64,000 nucleotides of DNA from Gilliamella sp. wkB112 (GTDB taxonomy: Bacteria; Pseudomonadota; Gammaproteobacteria; Enterobacterales; Orbaceae), in NCBI RefSeq assembly GCF_001690685.1, contig NZ_LZGL01000020.1, positions 62,001 to 126,000 on the forward strand, read 5' to 3'. Below are positions 39,169 through 48,002 of the stretch, piece by piece (positions within the stretch are counted from its first letter, which is position 1; the number at the start of each line of letters is the position of its first letter). Position numbers and translations under genes: made by a program. A model generated the notes under the pieces. The model searched no databases. It was not told the DNA's origin and was given only the letters and a program-made list of their open reading frames with translations.

Positions 39169-41133
39169 TTACGGTAACATTTCTAAAGGAATAGGATAAA
39201 CATTTTCACGTGGATCACTGCCTTCAGCTAACGAAATCCAACGATCTACATCCGCATTACATTTTTGGTAATAACGAATTTTACTATTTAAATTACGGAT
39301 AAATTTTTCTTGTTCTAGACCACTCATGCTTTTCCATGTATCTTGATCAAGTCCGGTTACATCACTTTTATATGGAATATTATCTAAATATTCACCAAGC
39401 AAACCTAAGTCGGCAATTTTAGTCACCGAATCTGATTTCAATTTACTTGGATCTTGTCCCATAGCTGCCGCAACGGAACGAAGTTGTGAAAACATATTAT
39501 CGGCAGAAATCAAACCATCATTAGCTGCATTAGCAATTTTACTCACCACATCACTCAAATCACTTAGTTGAGATTTAGTTAATAATACCCGAGGTTCAGC
39601 GGTTGGGATAGTCGGTTTAATGAAATCTTTATCTGCAATCCACGCTTTAAAAACTGTTGGTGCTTTCGTTCCTTTAGTATCACCTAAGTAAGCCAATTGC
39701 ATTGCTTTACTTAATAATAAAGCATCTTTTAACATATCAGAATTATCGTCTTTAGCATTAAGTACATTACCAACCGATGCTTCACCTTTATAAGCAAGTT
39801 TAACTTGCTCAGATAATGCTTTTGCCAACGAGTCAACTTTCTGACCAAACTCATTCACATCACCAGCATTAACAGGATAATATAATGACTTATGAATGAA
39901 ATCATTATAAGTTAAGTCAGAATACTGTGTCGCTGCAACTTGATGATCTTTCTCGCCACTTGGCGTTTTTAAATGTAAAGCATAAATTGCCACACCTTTA
40001 TGTTGTGCTTCTAATCGAAGTTGTGCGGCATCCATTCCTGTACTAGAAAGTTTATCATCCCCTGGAATTGCACTCGCATCCGTAATTAAAATCATGTAAC
40101 GTGCACCAAAGTTATTCCAATTAATATCATTTAATGCTTGCGAAATCCCAGCATAAGAATCTTCAGCAAAATAAGCTGTTGAAACAGTGGCCTGTTTTAG
40201 GGAGGCGCTTAAATTTTTAAAATCTTCTTTGGTATTAACTTGGTTAGGATCGGCAAACACCTTAGTAACATATTCAAGTTTATCCGATGCTTTTAGACTT
40301 GAACGGAAAGATATCAAACCAAATTTTACTTGTTCTTGTAACTTCTCTTTTTCAATATGTTGATAAACACGTTCAACCGCTTCTTTAGTTCGGGAAATAT
40401 AAGGATCCATAGAAATAGTTGAATCAATCACAAACACAATAGCAGCTTTAAATGGTGCAACTTGATTAGCATTTTTATCTGCTGTTTGGGGATCGGTAGA
40501 TTTACTATTTTTTTTAATTAATGCATCTTGTTTACTTACAGAAGCAATCTCTAAAACCCGTTCATAAAATCCTTGCCCATTCATTACCTCTTCACCTTGT
40601 AAAATAGGCAATAAATAAAAGTTATTTTTGAAATCTACATATTCTTTAGGTTCTTGAGCAATGACTTCTGCTGTTGGTTTATCCGCTTTTAAAGCATCAC
40701 GGATAGGTTTTAACAAAGATTCTGGTTGGCTAGCATCAATAATATTAGTTAACGAAGTTTTATCTTTAAAAAATAATAATGGATCACGATCAACAGGATT
40801 AGTAAATACCAACGTCATTTGCATATTCCAAGGAATAGCACACGCATTATTAAGCCAGCCAATGGTTTTCCCATAAGAATCAGGTCCAACATTGAGCCAT
40901 TCTTGATTATTATCATTTTTACGTTCATAAACATAAAAACGCGAAAAAGCTGCTACAGAAGTACCGGTTGTATCAGTAATATTTTTTTTTAACTCACAGG
41001 TTGGTGTACTAAGAATGCGCTGATATAGTGTTGTTTTACCTTCCTGTTTAAGCGGCTCAGCTGCAAAACTCATCCAAGGAAGGCAAATTAAACTTACTGT
41101 GATAAATATATTTGAGATTACTGATTTTTTCAT
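39169..41133 (-). CDS. Periplasmic vWA protein like the C-terminal part of PpkA
   Basis: 654 residues. Signal peptide MKKSVISNIFITVSLICLPW with cleavage near SFA-AEP. A vWA domain from about residue 225 (AIVFVIDSTISMDPYISRT) has the MIDAS D-S-T-I-S and ILITDASAI. A helical region with FKAWIADKDF and RVLLTKSQLSDL follows. These segments match the periplasmic half of the T6SS kinase PpkA, but no kinase domain is present. It lies directly before the ABC ATPase gene, as in the PpkA-TagRST neighbourhood. Confidence 0.75.
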   Translation of the reverse strand: MKKSVISNIFITVSLICLPWMSFAAEPLKQEGKTTLYQRILSTPTCELKKNITDTTGTSVAAFSRFYVYERKNDNNQEWLNVGPDSYGKTIGWLNNACAIPWNMQMTLVFTNPVDRDPLLFFKDKTSLTNIIDASQPESLLKPIRDALKADKPTAEVIAQEPKEYVDFKNNFYLLPILQGEEVMNGQGFYERVLEIASVSKQDALIKKNSKSTDPQTADKNANQVAPFKAAIVFVIDSTISMDPYISRTKEAVERVYQHIEKEKLQEQVKFGLISFRSSLKASDKLEYVTKVFADPNQVNTKEDFKNLSASLKQATVSTAYFAEDSYAGISQALNDINWNNFGARYMILITDASAIPGDDKLSSTGMDAAQLRLEAQHKGVAIYALHLKTPSGEKDHQVAATQYSDLTYNDFIHKSLYYPVNAGDVNEFGQKVDSLAKALSEQVKLAYKGEASVGNVLNAKDDNSDMLKDALLLSKAMQLAYLGDTKGTKAPTVFKAWIADKDFIKPTIPTAEPRVLLTKSQLSDLSDVVSKIANAANDGLISADNMFSQLRSVAAAMGQDPSKLKSDSVTKIADLGLLGEYLDNIPYKSDVTGLDQDTWKSMSGLEQEKFIRNLNSKIRYYQKCNADVDRWISLAEGSDPRENVYPIPLEMLP

Positions 41134-41146
41134 ATGCTATTCCTAA

Positions 41147-42175
41147 CTATTTTTGTAACTCAGATAAACGCTCTTTAGCTAATGTATTATTAGCATCATG
41201 GGTTAAAGAAGTTTCATACCAATAAATAGCTGTTTCCTTATCGGCTTTAAAACAATTATTACCTTGATAATACTTGTCGTCATACTCTTTGGCATAAAGC
41301 ATAGCAATTTTTGCATTTTGCTGTGCTTGATTGGCATATAAACGCTGAGCGATATTACATTTGTCAGTTTTTTTAGCTTCATTTATTAACTGAATAATTG
41401 CATCAACATCAGGTTTTGTTTGCAAACATTGTTGAATAAAACTTAAATCATCTCCTGTAGCATTATTTAAGCTACATTGGCTATTAATTTGTACTGAAGG
41501 AGTGTCTTTTTGTTGATTTCGAGAAAATAAAAAATACCATGTAGCAATGCCTATTCCCACTAACAGTAATAAAATAACCACAATAGCAACCATTAATCCT
41601 AACTTACTTTTAGATTTAATTGGTTCATTAATCTGTGGCGTTATTATCGGTTTTGCAGCCAATTGCTCATCGGGGGTGTGATCAGGTAGAACTTCCTGCT
41701 CAATAGTAGATTCTTGTTGTAATGTATCAATGGTCTGTTCAACCGATAATTCTGGTTCTGGTTCTGGTTCTGGTTCTGATTCTATTTCAACTTGGTTATT
41801 ATCAGTCAATGAAGAAGAATTATCTAATGCAGAAGACGCTAATACTGACTCAGTAATATTGACAACACCACCATCAATATAGTTTTTATTTTGGTTATCC
41901 CGTACCTGGATAAAAAATCTGACAGAATTATCTTGGGATAATAACGAATCAACTAACCATTCACTAACTTCTCCGCTTAATTGCTGGTTATCAACCATTA
42001 AATTAGTAACCGGATGCCAAGTTTTTTCAGGACCCCACTGTTTTAGACCTAATAAATAATAACCATCTTGATTGCGTTGAATAAGCATATCAATATCAGA
42101 ACTACCATCCCAATTTTTAGCTAAAAACTTAGCTATACCTGGTTTATAGCCATCTAATTCAATTCGTAATGCCAT
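41147..42175 (-). CDS. Bitopic membrane protein with periplasmic repeat domain
   Basis: About 342 residues from the ATG at 42175 (AGAGGA upstream; an in-frame start at 42217 has none). N-terminal domain of about 120 residues (MALRIELDGYKPG ... RFFIQVRD), a Glu/Pro-rich linker with a PE repeat, a TM helix at about 197-220 (LMVAIVVILLLLVGIGIATW) and a C-terminal helical region with Sel1/TPR-like features (AQRLYANQAQ, AIYWYETSLTHDANNTLAKERL). Family not recognised beyond the srf neighbourhood. Confidence 0.6.
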   Translation of the reverse strand: MALRIELDGYKPGIAKFLAKNWDGSSDIDMLIQRNQDGYYLLGLKQWGPEKTWHPVTNLMVDNQQLSGEVSEWLVDSLLSQDNSVRFFIQVRDNQNKNYIDGGVVNITESVLASSALDNSSSLTDNNQVEIESEPEPEPEPELSVEQTIDTLQQESTIEQEVLPDHTPDEQLAAKPIITPQINEPIKSKSKLGLMVAIVVILLLLVGIGIATWYFLFSRNQQKDTPSVQINSQCSLNNATGDDLSFIQQCLQTKPDVDAIIQLINEAKKTDKCNIAQRLYANQAQQNAKIAMLYAKEYDDKYYQGNNCFKADKETAIYWYETSLTHDANNTLAKERLSELQK

Positions 42176-42298
42176 GATATCCTCTATATTTATACCTAAG
42201 TACCATTCCATTAACATTTATAAGAAAGGTAATTATCTATAAGGGCACCGCCCCACTATCTTATTTTTAATTATCTAATCAATCATTTTCAGACTACT

Positions 42299-44971
42299 TT
42301 AATTTATCTGAGACTGTTTAAATGTCTTTAAAATCTCACCTAGTTGACTATTTTGTTCCTGACTTATTTCACGTCCGGCATGATGCCCAACATTTTCTTG
42401 AGCCAAAATCGCAAAAGCAATAAACCAATCAAATATGGCATATTGAGAATAATTCTTTGTTTTATCATCCAATTTTGGTAAAGGGTGGGTTGATTGATTG
42501 GTAAACTCGCTTACTGGTGAAGAAAATATTGGTTTACCTTGATTAACTCGACTCATCGGTATATCGGTTACTTGTCCTTGGATAAAACCGACCCATGCAA
42601 TAAAATCAGCTAGTAAAGTATGAATTGTACTGAGCTGTCTAGACTCAAGATCATCTCGTTTATTACCAGTATTTTCATTTTTCAAAATTCGTTCACTTAA
42701 ATTGTTTTCCAGCTTTAAACGATTGGCTGCGGTAATAAGCTCTTCAACTACAAACGAGAGCGTTTTTTGTTCTAAACCAAAAAACTGTACTATATGTTTA
42801 TCCAACACAATATTTCTTAAATAATCTAACCATGCCGTAAATACTGTCTTAGCAAATTTTGATTCAATGGGTAAAGTAGTGGTTGGTTGAATATCTAAAG
42901 GCGAATTATTATCTGAGAATAATTCAAAATCAGTATTTAATCCAAAATCATTGGTTAAATCATCTACATTATTGTCTTGATTATCTCTAGTTATCTCACT
43001 ATCTGCTTGATTTGAGTGGTAAAGAGCTCTGACAGTCTGTTCCGGTAATTCAAGTGTTTTCAGTAATTCACCAAGTAATAAAGCTTTACCTTGTAATTTT
43101 TTAATAACATCTGCAATAATTTGTTTTTTCTTACCTAATTCTTCATCGCTATCAGCTTGATACCAAGTATCAAAACGCATATTGATGATATAATCAATTT
43201 TCTCGTTAAGTTGCTCAACAATACGTTGCTGTTTTACTTCGGTGATAGCAACTTGTTCTAGATATTGACTAATACGTTCTATTCCACCATCATTCAACTT
43301 TAACATAGCATCCCAAGTTATAGCTGGTTCATTCACATATTCTTGAATATCAACATTGTGAACAAAAGTATTTTTCAGCATAAGCATCTTTTCTTGATAA
43401 CTATCATTATAAGATTGCTCTTGATGAGTAACAGGATCCACTGTTAAAAACGGTACATCAAATCCAGGTTTACGTACTAGAAAAACATTGTTAAATTTAC
43501 GATCATTAGACCAATTGGTTAACCAATCATAACTACCAAAACGTTCAAGAATAGTTTGTTGAAGCAAACCACCTTTACCCCAACTGTTTTTAAGATTATC
43601 TTCTGATAGTGTTAGCGACGTGCCAATACGCTTGTCAAACATCGTGATAGCCCATAACAATCCTGCTTTTTTAGTAGCTCTTTTTTCGGCTGTTTCACCT
43701 TGAGTTTTGTCAATCCAGCGCTCAAGTACAGGCCCAACATCATTAACATCTGACTGTTTATCTGAAGGAGTGCAAACAACTAAAACATTCATTTCTTGAC
43801 TATCGGTGTATTTTTCAAAAAGATAAGCGACTTTACCCCGCAACAGAAGTTGTGCAATAGGGTTACCCTCTTTAACATCCGCAATGGAAAGCAAATTTAA
43901 ACGACCTCGATAACCAGGAAAATCCAATAAATCTACATTTTCAAAGGTTGTTACTCGCGTCTTATTAACTAATGGGAAAATTAACTCTGCAGTCAAAAAA
44001 GCCAATTGCGCTAAAGAAATTGAAGTTGGAACACCATTAAGTGGGGTTATAGTTACAGTGGAATCACGAGCAGTGTTTAACCGTTCAAGAATATCCACAT
44101 TCATAATACTGTCAATTTGTGACTTAGTACCATTATTGTCTTTAATTAAGACCGTCAGTGGTGCATATACGTTACTAGCATGGTTTAAGCTAGATAAAGT
44201 AGTGGCTAATTGTACATAAACTATTGTCAACTCACTAATTCCACCCCAGAGAACAGCTAAAAGTTCGCCTCGCTCTACAATCGAAAGGTAAGGTAGTAAG
44301 TGTATCGCTTTTTCCCAATAACCACCTTTTAACCCTTCAAGTGAATTACCAAAATTTTCTGATAAATAATCATAAAGATCCACAATATCATCTTCGGTAA
44401 TACCACCGGTTTTATCCGCTTGTTTTTTATTTTCTAACCGTTGAATCAATTGGTTTAGTTGTGAAAATTCTATGTTATTGGTTACTTTTTGTTGATCGAA
44501 ATCTTTAAAATAGGCATTAATAAGGATTTTAACAATTTCAATTTCTTGGAATAATTTTAACTCTAATGGATAGTTGGCAATGCCACCTTTGGCAATTCGA
44601 CTAAAGCGCGTTACCAAACCAGTCGCTTCTTTACCACTACCCACTGGGTTAACGTGATCGATAAAATCTAAAACTTCATTATCGACAACAGTTTCAAGTT
44701 TACCATTGGCCCCTGCAGCTAATGCGGAGATAAGATAAGATTTCCCCGCTTGTGATAAGCCAAAAAATCCTACCGCCACAGATTTAGTTGATACATCACC
44801 TAATCTCTTAGCACTATTACGTAAACGACGTAATTCAAGAATTAAACCATCCGCCTCATTATGCAAACGTTTTGATGAGGCGCGAGTTTGTTCCACCCAT
44901 GTAATTGCTTTAGCTGACGCTTGATAAACCTGATCCCAAGATTTAGGAAGTTGTTCGTTTAAATTTTTCAT
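42299..44971 (-). CDS. srfC: SrfC, dynamin-like GTPase
   Basis: 890 residues, typical SrfC length. G1/P-loop GLSQAGKS at 71-78, a G3 motif DFPG at about 351 (VDLLDFPGYRGRL) and a possible G4 in ITMFDK. Long helical regions surround the GTPase core, as in dynamin-like proteins. No signal peptide, so cytosolic, perhaps membrane-associated. It overlaps srfB by 4 bp. In Salmonella srfC is named as an SsrB-regulated gene and putative virulence factor; the mechanism is not known. Confidence 0.88.
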   Translation of the reverse strand: MKNLNEQLPKSWDQVYQASAKAITWVEQTRASSKRLHNEADGLILELRRLRNSAKRLGDVSTKSVAVGFFGLSQAGKSYLISALAAGANGKLETVVDNEVLDFIDHVNPVGSGKEATGLVTRFSRIAKGGIANYPLELKLFQEIEIVKILINAYFKDFDQQKVTNNIEFSQLNQLIQRLENKKQADKTGGITEDDIVDLYDYLSENFGNSLEGLKGGYWEKAIHLLPYLSIVERGELLAVLWGGISELTIVYVQLATTLSSLNHASNVYAPLTVLIKDNNGTKSQIDSIMNVDILERLNTARDSTVTITPLNGVPTSISLAQLAFLTAELIFPLVNKTRVTTFENVDLLDFPGYRGRLNLLSIADVKEGNPIAQLLLRGKVAYLFEKYTDSQEMNVLVVCTPSDKQSDVNDVGPVLERWIDKTQGETAEKRATKKAGLLWAITMFDKRIGTSLTLSEDNLKNSWGKGGLLQQTILERFGSYDWLTNWSNDRKFNNVFLVRKPGFDVPFLTVDPVTHQEQSYNDSYQEKMLMLKNTFVHNVDIQEYVNEPAITWDAMLKLNDGGIERISQYLEQVAITEVKQQRIVEQLNEKIDYIINMRFDTWYQADSDEELGKKKQIIADVIKKLQGKALLLGELLKTLELPEQTVRALYHSNQADSEITRDNQDNNVDDLTNDFGLNTDFELFSDNNSPLDIQPTTTLPIESKFAKTVFTAWLDYLRNIVLDKHIVQFFGLEQKTLSFVVEELITAANRLKLENNLSERILKNENTGNKRDDLESRQLSTIHTLLADFIAWVGFIQGQVTDIPMSRVNQGKPIFSSPVSEFTNQSTHPLPKLDDKTKNYSQYAIFDWFIAFAILAQENVGHHAGREISQEQNSQLGEILKTFKQSQIN

Positions 44972-47900
44972 CGTTTTATCATTCCACTATCCAGCCAATA
45001 CTGTGTACTAATTAAGCCCGAATTAACCATTGTATTTAAATTCAGTTTAATATCCTGATTTTTACTACATGAACGGCCATCCGAGGCACTTACATTTTTG
45101 ATATAAAAACTTTCAACAGATTTTTGTCTATTATTAATCCCTAATGTAACTTCAAGCACGGCACCATCAGCACTAAGCCGTTTAGCTACTTCACTATTCT
45201 CAATAGTTATTGTATAAATTGGTGATGCTGGCCAACGTTCAATTTCTAATTGTTTAAAACCAAGTCTAGTCGTTCCCCTAATTTCAAAAGAAATCTCTGG
45301 GAAATCATAATCTGGATCGTCTAAATCAATGTCGCGATAATAGACATTTTCTTTTTTTATCATATTTAGGTTATCTAACAACCCAATAAACTTAACCGTT
45401 GAATACAAATTTATATTAGACGATCTAAAATAGAAATTAGGAAGCCGTAGGTTCTTACTTAAAAAACAAAGCATCGCACCTACTGCTGCGGTAGTTTTTG
45501 GATCATCTATCCGTTCCTGTTTATGGAATGGGTACCAACTACCGGTATAATAGCCATGAAGAGGTAAAATACGCCCAGCTGGAATTGATAATCGGGAACG
45601 GAAATAACTTTGGACACCAGGTAACCGTGAAGGCCTACCCGTTAATAGCAACACATCACATTGATAACAGCTAATAATCTCAGATAATGCATCAAATGTT
45701 TTACAAATATTGTAATAGTCACCACGAATAAACAAATGGTGAATACGTTTTAGGTTAATTTCAATATTCAAATCAAGTACTGAAAATTCCGGGTTATTTA
45801 ATGCACGTCTAATAGGTTCATTAATAAAATTGAGTACATTGTCAGTCATTATATGATGTTGTAATAACTCCTTAAAAGTCGCGTTATAAACATGTTGTTC
45901 CGCACGTAGAGGATCGTAGAGTTCGTACGCTTTTAATACCTGTAAACCAATCGGTGTGAATAACTGTAATGTCAGCTGTTGTCGTAAAACGGCATCTTGA
46001 ATAGAAAGTTGCTGTGAACCAATAATGGTTGACAAAATTGGATTAGGATCAGCGAGACCTGCTTGTTTTAAGCCATTGGTTAATGCGGTTAATACTGTAT
46101 CTTGTATAAAATCAAGTAAAATATCATCACCAGCAACTTTAAAACCATCTCGAAAACACTGCGTTGGCACAATATAAGCATTACTACTATTTACTTGATT
46201 ACTTGCTCCATAATCAAGTTCATAATCATTGATCACTAAATCAGTAGTGCCACCACCAATATCTACTGTTGCAATCGTTAGTTTTTGCTTATTAGGTTTA
46301 TCCGGACGCACCATTGAAGCAATAAACTCTTCTGATCGACCATTATAATTATTTTGGGTTTCATTAAATAGGTAAACAACTTGACCACAAGTTGCTTCAT
46401 CCCATTGAACATGAACCTCAGGAATATTAGGCCAAACATTTTTTAATTGTTCGGGATTGTTAAAATCAATATTTTCATCGGAATTATCCCAACCAAGACT
46501 TTTCCATACTAGGCCAATGGCTTGGTATACACACGATTTGAATATAGCTTGCTCTGGTTTAGGCATAGCCGGTGGAATGGTTAAAATAATTGAGCGTAAA
46601 TTCCGCGGCGTTTTGGCGTGTTCAAGTTTATTGCGTTGAGCAACACTATTCATCTGCATTAAAGCATGCATTAACACTTCACATAGCATAAATGTCATCA
46701 AAGAACTACGTGAATATTTAGGATGGAAAACCGGCATTTTACGATCATATTCTTCGGCAATATCATTACTTAGAATATGCAAAGCTTCACCATATTCGTT
46801 AATTAAGCTAGAAAAAGGTTCTGAAGTTGCAAATGGTTCATGATCACTTTTTACATAATGAGAATTAAAACGCCAACCTTGTTCATATTTAGCCTGATCC
46901 CAAAGATAACGTTTTGGACTAGAGAGCCCCGTTGCCCCTTCATTTCCTTCTCGTCGGCTGGCCAGACGGCTGGCTTCTTTACCCACTCGAACAATACTTG
47001 GCCATCGGAAAGTATCTCGGCGCCCACTCTGTAATGAAAAATGTTCCTTACCAAAAAAAGTTTGCGCAAACTCTACTCTGCTTTCAAAAGGTTCGTTATA
47101 AATATGCTCTGGTTGGGTCAAATCTCGGATTTCAAGCTCATATCGGCGATTTAAGCTATCTTTATCCTGAACATGATCTTCAATTAAAATCCCGCAAGTT
47201 CTAGAATTACCAACATCAAGAATCATATCTACTGGAATCGATTTGACAATATCATCTCTATTATTGGAGACGATCTTAATGGTAGGCATATGTAATGAAT
47301 CAGCTAGTAAATGAATAATATTTAAATAATGACCATAATAGGCTTTATTATTAATTTCTTGGTTAATATCATCTTTGTGCATTTTCAAGCGCTCTGGTTG
47401 TGGCGCTAATTCTTTAAATAAGTCGATTAACCAGTTGGTTATCCATTTAAGTTCTAAAAACCATGAAACTTGATCTGAACGATGGGCTAAACTAAATACC
47501 GAGCCAGTTTTAACATCATTATCGGTTGGAGCAAGATAAGCAACATCCTGCATATTAGCAAAAATTTTAGTATCAAATGCAAAGGAGATACGATGAGTGT
47601 TACCATCGGGATCTTCCCCTTCGGGAATACTAACAATCCTAACTCGACTCCAATTATGAGGGCCTTTATCAAAACGTTCAGGCGGTATTGATCTTAACAC
47701 CGGAATCGGTAACCAAATACCATCATACAGTTTCAAGGATTGATCAACACTAATTTCTTGTGTTGGCGTAACAGCAAAAGATAGATTATCAGGAGCAAAA
47801 AATTTACCATTATCAACATCTTCAATCAGTCTAATTAGGGCGCCACTTTCTGAAGGGTCGATAAAACAACCATTTAATTTATTACGCCATTGATTATCTT

Positions 47901-48000
47901 TCCAATTTATTTTTAGTGCAAAATCAAGAAATTGAATACCACTATTCATAATTAAAGTGACTTCTTGACCATAGTTGCGTATTTCCGGAAGCATATACAA
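44968..48000 (-). CDS. srfB: SrfB, Hsp70/actin-like ATPase
   Basis: 1010 residues, typical of SrfB. The actin/Hsp70 nucleotide-binding motifs are present: phosphate 1 (MILDVGNSRTCGILIED, about 254-270), phosphate 2 (ATVDIGGGTTDLVI, about 570-583) and adenosine motif (LLLTGRPSRLPGVQSYF, about 780-796). N-terminal 200 residues and the C-terminal beta-rich part are specific to the family. Cytosolic. It follows srfA by 2 bp and overlaps srfC by 4 bp. Presumed ATP-dependent partner of SrfC. Confidence 0.9.
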   Translation of the reverse strand: MYMLPEIRNYGQEVTLIMNSGIQFLDFALKINWKDNQWRNKLNGCFIDPSESGALIRLIEDVDNGKFFAPDNLSFAVTPTQEISVDQSLKLYDGIWLPIPVLRSIPPERFDKGPHNWSRVRIVSIPEGEDPDGNTHRISFAFDTKIFANMQDVAYLAPTDNDVKTGSVFSLAHRSDQVSWFLELKWITNWLIDLFKELAPQPERLKMHKDDINQEINNKAYYGHYLNIIHLLADSLHMPTIKIVSNNRDDIVKSIPVDMILDVGNSRTCGILIEDHVQDKDSLNRRYELEIRDLTQPEHIYNEPFESRVEFAQTFFGKEHFSLQSGRRDTFRWPSIVRVGKEASRLASRREGNEGATGLSSPKRYLWDQAKYEQGWRFNSHYVKSDHEPFATSEPFSSLINEYGEALHILSNDIAEEYDRKMPVFHPKYSRSSLMTFMLCEVLMHALMQMNSVAQRNKLEHAKTPRNLRSIILTIPPAMPKPEQAIFKSCVYQAIGLVWKSLGWDNSDENIDFNNPEQLKNVWPNIPEVHVQWDEATCGQVVYLFNETQNNYNGRSEEFIASMVRPDKPNKQKLTIATVDIGGGTTDLVINDYELDYGASNQVNSSNAYIVPTQCFRDGFKVAGDDILLDFIQDTVLTALTNGLKQAGLADPNPILSTIIGSQQLSIQDAVLRQQLTLQLFTPIGLQVLKAYELYDPLRAEQHVYNATFKELLQHHIMTDNVLNFINEPIRRALNNPEFSVLDLNIEINLKRIHHLFIRGDYYNICKTFDALSEIISCYQCDVLLLTGRPSRLPGVQSYFRSRLSIPAGRILPLHGYYTGSWYPFHKQERIDDPKTTAAVGAMLCFLSKNLRLPNFYFRSSNINLYSTVKFIGLLDNLNMIKKENVYYRDIDLDDPDYDFPEISFEIRGTTRLGFKQLEIERWPASPIYTITIENSEVAKRLSADGAVLEVTLGINNRQKSVESFYIKNVSASDGRSCSKNQDIKLNLNTMVNSGLISTQYWLDSGMIKR

Positions 48001-48002
48001 CC

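Noticed and set aside
41695-41800. Short tandem DNA repeat (GGTTCT) in the gene ending at 41147
   Set aside because: It encodes a PE-rich linker and is explained as coding low complexity.
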